In this document: positions 1-15,100 of the stretch, piece after piece
How positions within the stretch are numbered: the stretch's first letter is position 1
How the letters are laid out: each line of letters opens with the position of its first letter
From: Strigamia acuminata
Taxonomy: Eukaryota > Arthropoda > Chilopoda > Geophilomorpha > Linotaeniidae
DNA length: 64,000 nt
Assembly: GCA_949358305.1 (NCBI GenBank)
Contig: OX442317.1
Location: forward strand, 13,954,491 to 14,018,490
Reading direction: 5' to 3'
Translations under genes and position numbers: made by a program
The notes under the pieces: generated by a model
What the model saw: only the letters and a program-made list of their open reading frames with translations
Told to the model about the DNA's origin: nothing
Databases searched by the model: none

Positions 1-3000
1 TTAAACACTATTTCAGAACATTCAGACACATTGGTCTTGTGGTGTTTGTGCTAAGTCAACTGTGACGTCAAATGAGTTCAAAAGTTTATTCTTTCAAATT
101 ATTGCTTGGATGTTGCTAAAACTTACATTGAAGCTTTCTACTAAGGTTTAAACACTATTTCATAACATTCAGAAACATTGGTCTTGTGATGTTTGTGCTA
201 AGTCAACTGTGATGTCAAATGGGATCAAAAGTTTATTCTTCCAAATCATTGCTTGGATGTTGCTAAAACTTACATTGAAGCCTTCTACTAAGGTTTAAAC
301 ACTATTTCAGAACATTCAGAGACATTGGTCTTGTGATGTTTGTGCTAAGTCAACTGTGATGTCAAATGAGATCAAAAGTTTATTCTTTCAAATCATTGCT
401 TGGATGTTGCTAAAACTTACATTAAAGCTTTCTACTAAAGTTTAAACACTATTTCAGAACATTCAGAGACATTGGTCTTGTGGTGTTTGTGCTAAGTCAA
501 CTGTGATGAGATCAAAAGTCTATTCTCCCAAATCATTGCTTAGATGTTGCTAAAACTTACATTGAAGCCGTCTACTAAGGTTTAAACACTATTTCAGAAC
601 ATTTAGAGACATTGGTCTTGTGGTGTTTGTGCTAAGTCAACTGTGATGAGATCAAAAGTCTATTCTCCCAAATCATTGCTTGGATGTTGCTAAAACTTAC
701 ATTGAAGCCTTCTACTAAGGTTTAAACACTATTTCAGAACATTCAGAGACATTGGTTTGTGGTGTTTGTGCTAAGTCAACTGTGATGTCAAATGAGATCA
801 AAAATTTATTCTTCCAAATTATTGCTTGGATGTTGCTAAAACTTACATTGAAGCCTTCTACTAAGGTTTAAACACTATTTCAGAACATTCAGAGACATTG
901 GTCTTGTGATGTTTGTGCTAAGTCAACTGTGATGTCAAATGAGATCAAAAGTTTATTCTTTCAAATCATTGCTTGGATGTTGCTAAAACTTACATTAAAG
1001 CTTTCTACTAAGGTTTAAACACTATTTCAGAACATTCAGAGACATTGGTCTTGTGATGTTTGTGCTAAGTCAACTGTGATGAGATCAAAAGTCTATTCTC
1101 CAAAATCATTGCTTGGATGTTGCTAAAACTTACATTGAAGCCTTCTACTAAGGTTTAAACACTATTTCAGAACATTCAGACACATTGGTCTTGTGGTGTT
1201 TGTGCTAAGTCAACTGTGACGTCAAATGAGATCAAAAGTTTATTCTTTCAAATTATTGCTTGGATGTTGCTAAAACTTACATTGAAGCTTTCTACTAAGG
1301 TTTAAACACTATTTCAAAACATTCAGAGACATTGGTCTTGTGATGTTTGTGCTAAGTCAACTGTGATGTCAAATGAGATCAAAAGTTTATTCTTTCAAAT
1401 CATTGCTTGGATGTTGCTAAAACTTACATTAAAGCTTTCTACTAAAGTTTAAACACTATTTCAGAACATTCAGAGACATTGGTCTTGTGGTGTTTGTGCT
1501 AAGTCAACTGTGATGAGATCAAAAGTCTATTCTCCCAAATCATTGCCTAGATGTTGCTAAAACTTACATTGAAGCCGTCTACTAAGGTTTAAACACTATT
1601 TCAGAACATTTAGAGACATTGGTCTTGTGGTGTTTGTGCTAAGTCAACTGTGATGAGATCAAAAGTCTATTTTCCCAAATCATTTCTTGGATGTTGCTAA
1701 AACTTACATTAAAGCTTTCTACTAAGGTTTAAACACTATTTCAAAACATTCAGAGACATTGGTCTTGTGATGTTTGTGCTAAGTCAACTGTGATGAGATC
1801 AAAAGTCTATTCTCCCAAATCATTGCTTGGATGTTGCTAAAACTTACATTAAAGCTTTCTACTAAGGTTTAAACACTATTTCAAAACATTCAGAGACATT
1901 GGTCTTGTGATGTTTGTGCTAAGTCAACTGTGATGAGATCAAAAGTCTATTCTCCCAAATCATTGCTTGGATGTTGCTAAAACTTACATTGAAGCCTTCT
2001 ACTAAGGTTTAAACACTATTTCAGAACATTCAGAGACATTGGTTTGTGGTGTTTGTGCTAAGTCAACTGTGATGTCAAATGAGATCAAAAGTTTATTCTT
2101 TCAAATTATTGCTTGGATGTTGCTAACACTTACATTGAAGCCTTCTACTAAGGTTTAAACACTATTTCTAAACATTCAGAGACATTGGTCTTGTGGTGTT
2201 TGTGCTAAGTCAACTGTGATGAGATCAAAAGTCTATTCTCCCAAATCATTGCTTGGATGTTGCTAAAACTTACATTGAAGCCTTCTACTAAGGTTTAAAC
2301 ACTATTTCAGAACATTCAGACACATTGGTCTTGTGGTGTTTGTGCTAAGTCAACTGTGACGTCAAATGAGATCAAAAGTTTATTCTTTCAAATTATTGCT
2401 TGGATGTTGCTAAAACTAACATTGAAGCCTTCTACTAAGGTTTAAACACTATTTCAGAACATTCAGAGACATTGGTCTTGTGGTGTTTGTGCTAAGTCAA
2501 CTGTGATGAGATCAAAAGTCTATTTTCCCAAATCATTTCTTGGATGTTGCTAAAACTTACATTAAAGCTTTCTACTAAGGTTTAAACACTATTTCAGAAC
2601 ATTCAGAGACATTGGTCTTGTGATGTTTGTGCTAAGTCAACTGTGATGAGATCAAAAGTCTATTCTCCCAAATCATTGCTTGGATGTTGCTAAAACTTAC
2701 ATTAAAGCTTTCTACTAAGGTTTAAACACTATTTCAGAACATTCAGAAACATTGGTCTTGTGATGTTTGTGCTAAGTCAACTGTGATGTCAAATGAGATC
2801 AAAAGTTTATTCTTTCAAATCATTGCTTGGATGTTGCTAAAACTTACATTAAAGCTTTCTACTAAGGTTTAAACACTATTTCAGAACATTCAGAGACATT
2901 GGTCTTGTGATGTTTGTGCTAAGTCAACTGTGATGAGATCAAAAGTCTATTCTCCAAAATCATTGCTTGGATGTTGCTAAAACTTACATTGAAGCCTTCT

Positions 3001-3008
3001 ACTAAGGT

Positions 3009-6000
3009 TTAAACACTATTTCAGAACATTCAGACACATTGGTCTTGTGGTGTTTGTGCTAAGTCAACTGTGACGTCAAATGAGATCAAAAGTTTATTCT
3101 TTCAAATTATTGCTTGGATGTTGCTAAAACTTACATTGAAGCTTTCTACTAAGGTTTAAACACTATTTCATAACATTCAGAAACATTGGTCTTGTGATGT
3201 TTGTGCTAAGTCAACTGTGATGTCAAATGGGATCAAAAGTTTATTCTTCCAAATCATTGCTTGGATGTTGCTAAAACTTACATTGAAGCCTTCTACTAAG
3301 GTTTAAACACTATTTCAGAACATTCAGAGACATTGGTCTTGTGATGTTTGTGCTAAGTCAACTGTGATGTCAAATGAGATCAAAAGTTTATTCTTTCAAA
3401 TCATTGCTTGGATGTTGCTAAAACTTACATTAAAGCTTTCTACTAAAGTTTAAACACTATTTCAGAACATTCAGAGACATTGGTCTTGTGGTGTTTGTGC
3501 TAAGTCAACTGTGATGAGATCAAAAGTCTATTCTCCCAAATCATTGCTTAGATGTTGCTAAAACTTACATTGAAGCCGTCTACTAAGGTTTAAACACTAT
3601 TTCAGAAGATTTAGAGACATTGGTCTTGTGGTGTTTGTGCTAAGTCAACTGTGATGAGATCAAAAGTCTATTTTCCCAAATCATTTCTTGGATGTTGCTA
3701 AAACTTACATTAAAGCTTTCTACTAAGGTTTAAACACTATTTCAGAAGATTTAGAGACATTGGTCTTGTGATGTTTGTGCTAAGTCAACTGTGATGAGAT
3801 CAAAAGTCTATTCTCCCAAATCATTGCTTGGATGTTGCTAAAACTTACATTAAAGCTTTCTACTAAGGTTTAAACACTATTTCAAAACATTCAGAGACAT
3901 TGGTCTTGTGATGTTTGTGCTAAGTCAACTGTGATGAGATCAAAAGTCTATTCTCCCAAATCATTGCTTGGATGTTGCTAAAACTTACATTGAAGCCTTC
4001 TACTAAGGTTTAAACACTATTTCAGAACATTCAGAGACATTGGTTTGTGGTGTTTGTGCTAAGTCAACTGTGATGTCAAATGAGATCAAAAGTTTATTCT
4101 TTCAAATTATTGCTTGGATGTTGCTAACACTTACATTGAAGCCTTCTACTAAGGTTTAAACACTATTTCTAAACATTCAGAGACATTGGTCTTGTGGTGT
4201 TTGTGCTAAGTCAACTGTGACGTCAAATGAGATCAAAAGTTTATTCTTTCAAATTATTGCTTGGATGTTGCTAAAACTTACATTGAAGCTTTCTACTAAG
4301 GTTTAAACACTATTTCAGAACATTCAGAAACATTGGTCTTGTGATGTTTGTGCTAAGTCAACTGTGATGTCAAATGAGATCAAAAGTTTATTCTTTCAAA
4401 TCATTGCTTGGATGTTGCTAAAACTTACATTAAAGCCTTCTACTAAGGTTTAAACACTATTTCAGAACATTCAGAGACATTGGTCTTGTGATGTTTGTGC
4501 TAAGTCAACTGTGATGAGATCAAAAGTCTATTCTCCAAAATCATTGCTTGGATGTTGCTAAAACTTACATTGAAGCCTTCTACTAAGGTTTAAACACTAT
4601 TTCAGAACATTCAGACACATTGGTCTTGTGGTGTTTGTGCTAAGTCAACTGTGACGTCAAATGAGATCAAAAGTTTATTCTTTCAAATTATTGCTTGGAT
4701 GTTGCTAAAACTTACATTGAAGCTTTCTACTAAGGTTTAAACACTATTTCAGAACATTCAGAAACATTGGTCTTGTGATGTTTGTGCTAAGTCAACTGTG
4801 ATGTCAAATGGGATCAAAAGTTTATTCTTCCAAATCATTGCTTGGATGTTGCTAAAACTTATATTGAAGCTTTCTACTAAGGTTTAAACACTATTTCAGA
4901 ACATTCAGAGACATTGGTCTTGTGATGTTTGTGCTAAGTCAACTGTGATGTCAAATGAGATCAAAAGTTTATTCTTTCAAATCATTGCTTGGATGTTGCT
5001 AAAACTTACATTAAAGCTTTCTACTAAAGTTTAAACACTATTTCAGAACATTCAGAGACATTGGTCTTGTGGTGTTTGTGCTAAGTCAACTGTGATGAGA
5101 TCAAAAGTCTATTCTCCCAAATCATTGCTTAGATGTTGCTAAAACTTACATTGAAGCCGTCTACTAAGGTTTAAACACTATTTCAGAAGATTTAGAGACA
5201 TTGGTCTTGTGGTGTTTGTGCTAAGTCAACTGTGATGAGATCAAAAGTCTATTTTCCCAAATCATTTCTTGGATGTTGCTAAAACTTACATTAAAGCTTT
5301 CTACTAAGGTTTAAACACTATTTCAGAAGATTTAGAGACATTGGTCTTGTGATGTTTGTGCTAAGTCAACTGTGATGAGATCAAAAGTCTATTCTCCCAA
5401 ATCATTGCTTGGATGTTGCTAAAACTTACATTAAAGCTTTCTACTAAGGTTTAAACACTATTTCAAAACATTCAGAGACATTGGTCTTGTGATGTTTGTG
5501 CTAAGTCAACTGTGATGAGATCAAAAGTCTATTCTCCCAAATCATTGCTTGGATGTTGCTAAAACTTACATTGAAGCCTTCTACTAAGGTTTAAACACTA
5601 TTTCAGAACATTCAGAGACATTGGTTTGTGGTGTTTGTGCTAAGTCAACTGTGATGTCAAATGAGATCAAAAGTTTATTCTTTCAAATTATTGCTTGGAT
5701 GTTGCTAACACTTACATTGAAGCCTTCTACTAAGGTTTAAACACTATTTCTAAACATTCAGAGACATTGGTCTTGTGGTGTTTGTGCTAAGTCAACTGTG
5801 ACGTCAAATGAGATCAAAAGTTTATTCTTTCAAATTATTGCTTGGATGTTGCTAAAACTTACATTGAAGCTTTCTACTAAGGTTTAAACACTATTTCAGA
5901 ACATTCAGAAACATTGGTCTTGTGATGTTTGTGCTAAGTCAACTGTGATGTCAAATGAGATCAAAAGTTTATTCTTTCAAATCATTGCTTGGATGTTGCT

Positions 6001-6170
6001 AAAACTTACATTAAAGCCTTCTACTAAGGTTTAAACACTATTTCAGAACATTCAGAGACATTGGTCTTGTGATGTTTGTGCTAAGTCAACTGTGATGAGA
6101 TCAAAAGTCTATTCTCCAAAATCATTGCTTGGATGTTGCTAAAACTTACATTGAAGCCTTCTACTAAGGT
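3009..6170. repeat. Higher-order repeat, two tandem 1581-bp copies of 11 monomers
   Basis: Copies 3009-4589 and 4590-6170 repeat the same ordered series of 11 monomer subtypes. There are five 147-bp, five 140-bp and one 146-bp monomers, which sum to exactly 1581 bp. Marker variants recur at this spacing: cagaagatttagag at about 3603 and 5184, and again at about 3743 and 5324. A few point differences separate the copies, for example tttcataac against tttcagaac. An incomplete related block lies at the window start, offset 3008 bp, which is not a multiple of 1581. This indicates unequal exchange with shifting units. Confidence 0.88.
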
Positions 6171-9100
6171 TTAAACACTATTTCAGAACATTCAGACACA
6201 TTGGTCTTGTGGTGTTTGTGCTAAGTCAACTGTGACGTCAAATGAGATCAAAAGTTTATTCTTTCAAATTATTGCTTGGATGTTGCTAAAACTTACATTG
6301 AAGCTTTCTACTAAGGTTTAAACACTATTTCAGAACATTCAGAAACATTGGTCTTGTGATGTTTGTGCTAAGTCAACTGTGATGTCAAATGGGATCAAAA
6401 GTTTATTCTTCCAAATCATTGCTTGGATGTTGCTAAAACTTATATTGAAGCTTTCTACTAAGGTTTAAACACTATTTCAGAACATTCAGAGACATTGGTC
6501 TTGTGGTGTTTGTGCTAAGTCAACTGTGATGAGATCAAAAGTCTATTCTCCCAAATCATTGCTTGGATGTTGCTAAAACTTACATTGAAACTGTCTACTA
6601 AGGTTTAAACACTATTTCAGAACATTTAGAGACATTAGTCTTGTGGTGTTTGTGCTAAGTCAACTGTGATGAGATCAAAAGTCTATTCTCCCAAATCATT
6701 GCTTGGATGTTGCTAAAACTTACATTAAAGCTTTTTACTAAGGTTTAAACACTATTTCAAAACATTCAGAGACATTGGTCTTGTGATGTTTGTGCTAAGT
6801 CAACTGTGATGAGATCAAAAGTCTATTCTCCCAAATCATTGCTTAGATGTTGCTAAAACTTACATTGAAGCCGTCTACTAAGGTTTAAACACTATTTCAG
6901 AACATTTAGAGACATTAGTCTTGTGGTGTTTGTGCTAAGTCAACTGTGATGAGATCAAAAGTCTATTCTCCCAAATCATTGCTTGGATGTTGCTAAAACT
7001 TACATTAAAGCTTTTTACTAAGGTTTAAACACTATTTCAAAACATTCAGAGACATTGGTCTTGTGATGTTTGTGCTAAGTCAACTGTGATGAGATCAAAA
7101 GTCTATTCTCCCAAATCATTGCTTAGATGTTGCTAAAACTTACATTGAAGCCGTCTACTAAGGTTTAAACACTATTTCAGAACATTCAGAGACATTGGTC
7201 TTGTGATGTTTGTGCTAAGTCAACTGTGATGAGATCAAAAGTCTATTCTCCAAAATCATTGCTTGGATGTTGCTAAAACTTACATTGAAGCCTTCTACTA
7301 AGGTTTAAACACTATTTCAGAACATTCAGACACATTGGTCTTGTGGTGTTTGTGCTAAGTCAACTGTGACGTCAAATGAGATCAAAAGTTTATTCTTTCA
7401 AATTATTGCTTGGATGTTGCTAAAACTTACATTGAAGCTTTCTACTAAGGTTTAAACACTATTTCAGAACATTCAGAAACATTGGTCTTGTGATGTTTGT
7501 GCTAAGTCAACTGTGATGTCAAATGAGATCAAAAGTTTATTCTTCCAAATCATTGCTTGGATGTTGCTAAAACTTATATTGAAGCCTTCTACTAAGGTTT
7601 AAACACTATTTCAGAACATTCAGAGACATTGGTCTTGTGGTGTTTGTGCTAAGTCAACTGTGATGAGATCAAAAGTCTATTCTCCCAAATCATTGCTTGG
7701 ATGTTGCTAAAACTTACATTGAAGCCGTCTACTAAGGTTTAAACACTATTTCAGAACATTTAGAGACATTAGTCTTGTGGTGTTTGTGCTAAGTCAACTG
7801 TGATGAGATCAAAAGTCTATTCTCCCAAATCATTGCTTGGATGTTGCTAAAACTTACATTAAAGCTTTTTACTAAGGTTTAAACACTATTTCAAAACATT
7901 CAGAGACATTGGTCTTGTGATGTTTGTGCTAAGTCAACTGTGATGAGATCAAAAGTCTATTCTCCCAAATCATTGCTTAGATGTTGCTAAAACTTACATT
8001 GAAGCCGTCTACTAAGGTTTAAACACTATTTCAGAACATTTAGAGACATTAGTCTTGTGGTGTTTGTGCTAAGTCAACTGTGATGAGATCAAAAGTCTAT
8101 TCTCCCAAATCATTGCTTGGATGTTGCTAAAACTTACATTAAAGCTTTTTACTAAGGTTTAAACACTATTTCAAAACATTCAGAGACATTGGTCTTGTGA
8201 TGTTTGTGCTAAGTCAACTGTGATGAGATCAAAAGTCTATTCTCCCAAATCATTGCTTAGATGTTGCTAAAACTTACATTGAAGCCGTCTACTAAGGTTT
8301 AAACACTATTTCAGAACATTCAGAGACATTGGTCTTGTGATGTTTGTGCTAAGTCAACTGTGATGAGATCAAAAGTCTATTCTCCAAAATCATTGCTTGG
8401 ATGTTGCTAAAACTTACATTGAAGCCTTCTACTAAGGTTTAAACACTATTTCAGAACATTCAGACACATTGGTCTTGTGGTGTTTGTGCTAAGTCAACTG
8501 TGACGTCAAATGAGATCAAAAGTTTATTCTTTCAAATTATTGCTTGGATGTTGCTAAAACTTACATTGAAGCTTTCTACTAAGGTTTAAACACTATTTCA
8601 AAACATTCAGAGACATTGGTCTTGTGATGTTTGTGCTAAGTCAACTGTGATGAGATCAAAAGTCTATTCTCCCAAATCATTGCTTAGATGTTGCTAAAAC
8701 TTACATTGAAGCCGTCTACTAAGGTTTAAACACTATTTCAGAACATTCAGAGACATTGGTCTTGTGATGTTTGTGCTAAGTCAACTGTGATGAGATCAAA
8801 AGTCTATTCTCCAAAATCATTGCTTGGATGTTGCTAAAACTTACATTGAAGCCTTCTACTAAGGTTTAAACACTATTTCAGAACATTCAGACACATTGGT
8901 CTTGTGGTGTTTGTGCTAAGTCAACTGTGACGTCAAATGAGATCAAAAGTTTATTCTTTCAAATTATTGCTTGGATGTTGCTAAAACTTACATTGAAGCT
9001 TTCTACTAAGGTTTAAACACTATTTCAAAACATTCAGAGACATTGGTCTTGTGATGTTTGTGCTAAGTCAACTGTGATGTCAAATGAGATCAAAAGTTTA

Positions 9101-12100
9101 TTCTTTCAAATCATTGCTTGGATGTTGCTAAAACTTACATTAAAGCTTTCTACTAAAGTTTAAACACTATTTCAGAACATTCAGAGACATTGGTCTTGTG
9201 GTGTTTGTGCTAAGTCAACTGTGATGAGATCAAAAGTCTATTCTCCCAAATCATTGCCTAGATGTTGCTAAAACTTACATTGAAGCCGTCTACTAAGGTT
9301 TAAACACTATTTCAGAACATTTAGAGACATTGGTCTTGTGGTGTTTGTGCTAAGTCAACTGTGATGAGATCAAAAGTCTATTTTCCCAAATCATTTCTTG
9401 GATGTTGCTAAAACTTACATTAAAGCTTTCTACTAAGGTTTAAACACTATTTCAAAACATTCAGAGACATTGGTCTTGTGATGTTTGTGCTAAGTCAACT
9501 GTGATGAGATCAAAAGTCTATTCTCCCAAATCATTGCTTGGATGTTGCTAAAACTTACATTAAAGCTTTCTACTAAGGTTTAAACACTATTTCAAAACAT
9601 TCAGAGACATTGGTCTTGTGATGTTTGTGCTAAGTCAACTGTGATGAGATCAAAAGTCTATTCTCCCAAATCATTGCTTGGATGTTGCTAAAACTTACAT
9701 TGAAGCCTTCTACTAAGGTTTAAACACTATTTCAGAACATTCAGAGACATTGGTTTGTGGTGTTTGTGCTAAGTCAACTGTGACGTCAAATGAGATCAAA
9801 AGTTTATTCTTTCAAATTATTGCTTGGATGTTGCTAACACTTACATTGAAGCCTTCTACTAAGGTTTAAACACTATTTCTAAACATTCAGAGACATTGGT
9901 CTTGTGGTGTTTGTGCTAAGTCAACTGTGATGAGATCAAAAGTCTATTCTCCCAAATCATTGCTTGGATGTTGCTAAAACTTACATTGAAGCCTTCTACT
10001 AAGGTTTAAACACTATTTCAGAACATTCAGACACATTGGTCTTGTGGTGTTTGTGCTAAGTCAACTGTGACGTCAAATGAGATCAAAAGTTTATTCTTTC
10101 AAATTATTGCTTGGATGTTGCTAAAACTAACATTGAAGCCTTCTACTAAGGTTTAAACACTATTTCAGAACATTCAGAGACATTGGTCTTGTGGTGTTTG
10201 TGCTAAGTCAACTGTGATGAGATCAAAAGTCTATTTTCCCAAATCATTTCTTGGATGTTGCTAAAACTTACATTAAAGCTTTCTACTAAGGTTTAAACAC
10301 TATTTCAGAACATTCAGAGACATTGGTCTTGTGATGTTTGTGCTAAGTCAACTGTGATGAGATCAAAAGTCTATTCTCCCAAATCATTGCTTGGATGTTG
10401 CTAAAACTTACATTAAAGCTTTCTACTAAGGTTTAAACACTATTTCAAAACATTCAGAGACATTGGTCTTGTGATGTTTGTGCTAAGTCAACTGTGATGA
10501 GATCAAAAGTCTATTCTCCCAAATCATTGCTTGGATGTTGCTAAAACTTACATTGAAGCCTTCTACTAAGGTTTAAACACTATTTCAGAACATTCAGAGA
10601 CATTGGTTTGTGGTGTTTGTGCTAAGTCAACTGTGATGTCAAATGAGATCAAATGTTTATTCTTTCAAATTATTGCTTGGATGTTGCTAAAACTAACATT
10701 GAAGCCTTCTACTAAGGTTTAAACACTATTTCAGAACATTCAGAGACATTGGTCTTGTGGTGTTTGTGCTAAGTCAACTGTGATGAGATCAAAAGTCTAT
10801 TTTCCCAAATCATTTCTTGGATGTTGCTAAAACTTACATTAAAGCCGTCTACTAAGGTTTAAACACTATTTCAGAACATTTAGAGACATTAGTCTTGTGG
10901 TGTTTGTGCTAAGTCAACTGTGATGAGATCAAAAGTCTATTCTCCCAAATCATTGCTTGGATGTTGCTAAAACTTACATTAAAGCTTTTTACTAAGGTTT
11001 AAACACTATTTCAAAACATTCAGAGACATTGGTCTTGTGATGTTTGTGCTAAGTCAACTGTGATGAGATCAAAAGTCTATTCTCCCAAATCATTGCTTAG
11101 ATGTTGCTAAAACTTACATTGAAGCCGTCTACTAAGGTTTAAACACTATTTCAGAACATTTAGAGACATTAGTCTTGTGGTGTTTGTGCTAAGTCAACTG
11201 TGATGAGATCAAAAGTCTATTCTCCCAAATCATTGCTTGGATGTTGCTAAAACTTACATTAAAGCTTTTTACTAAGGTTTAAACACTATTTCAAAACATT
11301 CAGAGACATTGGTCTTGTGATGTTTGTGCTAAGTCAACTGTGATGAGATCAAAAGTCTATTCTCCCAAATCATTGCTTAGATGTTGCTAAAACTTACATT
11401 GAAGCCGTCTACTAAGGTTTAAACACTATTTCAGAACATTCAGAGACATTGGTCTTGTGATGTTTGTGCTAAGTCAACTGTGATGAGATCAAAAGTCTAT
11501 TCTCCAAAATCATTGCTTGGATGTTGCTAAAACTTACATTGAAGCCTTCTACTAAGGTTTAAACACTATTTCAGAACATTCAGACACATTGGTCTTGTGG
11601 TGTTTGTGCTAAGTCAACTGTGACGTCAAATGAGATCAAAAGTTTATTCTTTCAAATTATTGCTTGGATGTTGCTAAAACTTACATTGAAGCTTTCTACT
11701 AAGGTTTAAACACTATTTCAAAACATTCAGAGACATTGGTCTTGTGATGTTTGTGCTAAGTCAACTGTGATGAGATCAAAAGTCTATTCTCCCAAATCAT
11801 TGCTTAGATGTTGCTAAAACTTACATTGAAGCCGTCTACTAAGGTTTAAACACTATTTCAGAACATTTAGAGACATTAGTCTTGTGGTGTTTGTGCTAAG
11901 TCAACTGTGATGAGATCAAAAGTCTATTCTCCCAAATCATTGCTTGGATGTTGCTAAAACTTACATTAAAGCTTTTTACTAAGGTTTAAACACTATTTCA
12001 AAACATTCAGAGACATTGGTCTTGTGATGTTTGTGCTAAGTCAACTGTGATGAGATCAAAAGTCTATTCTCCCAAATCATTGCTTAGATGTTGCTAAAAC

Positions 12101-15100
12101 TTACATTGAAGCCGTCTACTAAGGTTTAAACACTATTTCAGAACATTCAGAGACATTGGTCTTGTGATGTTTGTGCTAAGTCAACTGTGATGAGATCAAA
12201 AGTCTATTCTCCAAAATCATTGCTTGGATGTTGCTAAAACTTACATTGAAGCCTTCTACTAAGGTTTAAACACTATTTCAGAACATTCAGACACATTGGT
12301 CTTGTGGTGTTTGTGCTAAGTCAACTGTGACGTCAAATGAGATCAAAAGTTTATTCTTTCAAATTATTGCTTGGATGTTGCTAAAACTTACATTGAAGCT
12401 TTCTACTAAGGTTTAAACACTATTTCAAAACATTCAGAGACATTGGTCTTGTGATGTTTGTGCTAAGTCAACTGTGATGTCAAATGAGATCAAAAGTTTA
12501 TTCTTTCAAATCATTGCTTGGATGTTGCTAAAACTTACATTAAAGCTTTCTACTAAAGTTTAAACACTATTTCAGAACATTCAGAGACATTGGTCTTGTG
12601 GTGTTTGTGCTAAGTCAACTGTGATGAGATCAAAAGTCTATTCTCCCAAATCATTGCCTAGATGTTGCTAAAACTTACATTGAAGCCGTCTACTAAGGTT
12701 TAAACACTATTTCAGAACATTTAGAGACATTGGTCTTGTGGTGTTTGTGCTAAGTCAACTGTGATGAGATCAAAAGTCTATTTTCCCAAATCATTTCTTG
12801 GATGTTGCTAAAACTTACATTAAAGCTTTCTACTAAGGTTTAAACACTATTTCAAAACATTCAGAGACATTGGTCTTGTGATGTTTGTGCTAAGTCAACT
12901 GTGATGAGATCAAAAGTCTATTCTCCCAAATCATTGCTTGGATGTTGCTAAAACTTACATTAAAGCTTTCTACTAAGGTTTAAACACTATTTCAAAACAT
13001 TCAGAGACATTGGTCTTGTGATGTTTGTGCTAAGTCAACTGTGATGAGATCAAAAGTCTATTCTCCCAAATCATTGCTTGGATGTTGCTAAAACTTACAT
13101 TGAAGCCTTCTACTAAGGTTTAAACACTATTTCAGAACATTCAGAGACATTGGTTTGTGGTGTTTGTGCTAAGTCAACTGTGATGTCAAATGAGATCAAA
13201 AGTTTATTCTTTCAAATTATTGCTTGGATGTTGCTAACACTTACATTGAAGCCTTCTACTAAGGTTTAAACACTATTTCTAAACATTCAGAGACATTGGT
13301 CTTGTGGTGTTTGTGCTAAGTCAACTGTGATGAGATCAAAAGTCTATTCTCCCAAATCATTGCTTGGATGTTGCTAAAACTTACATTGAAGCCTTCTACT
13401 AAGGTTTAAACACTATTTCAGAACATTCAGAGACATTGGTTTGTGGTGTTTGTGCTAAGTCAACTGTGATGTCAAATGAGATCAAATGTTTATTCTTTCA
13501 AATTATTGCTTGGATGTTGCTAAAACTAACATTGAAGCCTTCTACTAAGGTTTAAACACTATTTCAGAACATTCAGAGACATTGGTCTTGTGGTGTTTGT
13601 GCTAAGTCAACTGTGATGAGATCAAAAGTCTATTTTCCCAAATCATTTCTTGGATGTTGCTAAAACTTACATTAAAGCTTTCTACTAAGGTTTAAACACT
13701 ATTTCAGAACATTCAGAGACATTGGTCTTGTGATGTTTGTGCTAAGTCAACTGTGATGAGATCAAAAGTCTATTCTCCCAAATCATTGCTTGGATGTTGC
13801 TAAAACTTACATTAAAGCTTTCTACTAGGGTTTAAACACTATTTCAAAACATTCAGAGACATTGGTCTTGTGATGTTTGTGCTAAGTCAACTGTGATGAG
13901 ATCAAAAGTCTATTCTCCCAAATCATTGCTTGGATGTTGCTAAAACTTACATTGAAGCCTTCTACTAAGGTTTAAACACTATTTCAGAACATTCAGAGAC
14001 ATTGGTTTGTGGTGTTTGTGCTAAGTCAACTGTGATGTCAAATGAGATCAAAAATTTATTCTTTCAAATTATTGCTTGGATGTTGCTAACACTTACATTG
14101 AAGCCTTCTACTAAGGTTTAAACACTATTTCAGAACATTCAGACACATTGGTCTTGTGGTGTTTGTGCTAAGTCAACTGTGACGTCAAATGAGATCAAAA
14201 GTTTATTCTTTCAAATTATTGCTTGGATGTTGCTAAAACTTACATTGAAGCTTTCTACTAAGGTTTAAACACTATTTCAAAACATTCAGAGACATTGGTC
14301 TTGTGATGTTTGTGCTAAGTCAACTGTGATGAGATCAAAAGTCTATTCTCCCAAATCATTGCTTAGATGTTGCTAAAACTTACATTGAAGCCGTCTACTA
14401 AGGTTTAAACACTATTTCAGAACATTTAGAGACATTAGTCTTGTGGTGTTTGTGCTAAGTCAACTGTGATGAGATCAAAAGTCTATTCTCCCAAATCATT
14501 GCTTGGATGTTGCTAAAACTTACATTAAAGCTTTTTACTAAGGTTTAAACACTATTTCAAAACATTCAGAGACATTGGTCTTGTGATGTTTGTGCTAAGT
14601 CAACTGTGATGAGATCAAAAGTCTATTCTCCCAAATCATTGCTTAGATGTTGCTAAAACTTACATTGAAGCCGTCTACTAAGGTTTAAACACTATTTCAG
14701 AACATTCAGAGACATTGGTCTTGTGATGTTTGTGCTAAGTCAACTGTGATGAGATCAAAAGTCTATTCTCCAAAATCATTGCTTGGATGTTGCTAAAACT
14801 TACATTGAAGCCTTCTACTAAGGTTTAAACACTATTTCAGAACATTCAGACACATTGGTCTTGTGGTGTTTGTGCTAAGTCAACTGTGACGTCAAATGAG
14901 ATCAAAAGTTTATTCTTTCAAATTATTGCTTGGATGTTGCTAAAACTTACATTGAAGCTTTCTACTAAGGTTTAAACACTATTTCAAAACATTCAGAGAC
15001 ATTGGTCTTGTGATGTTTGTGCTAAGTCAACTGTGATGTCAAATGAGATCAAAAGTTTATTCTTTCAAATCATTGCTTGGATGTTGCTAAAACTTACATT

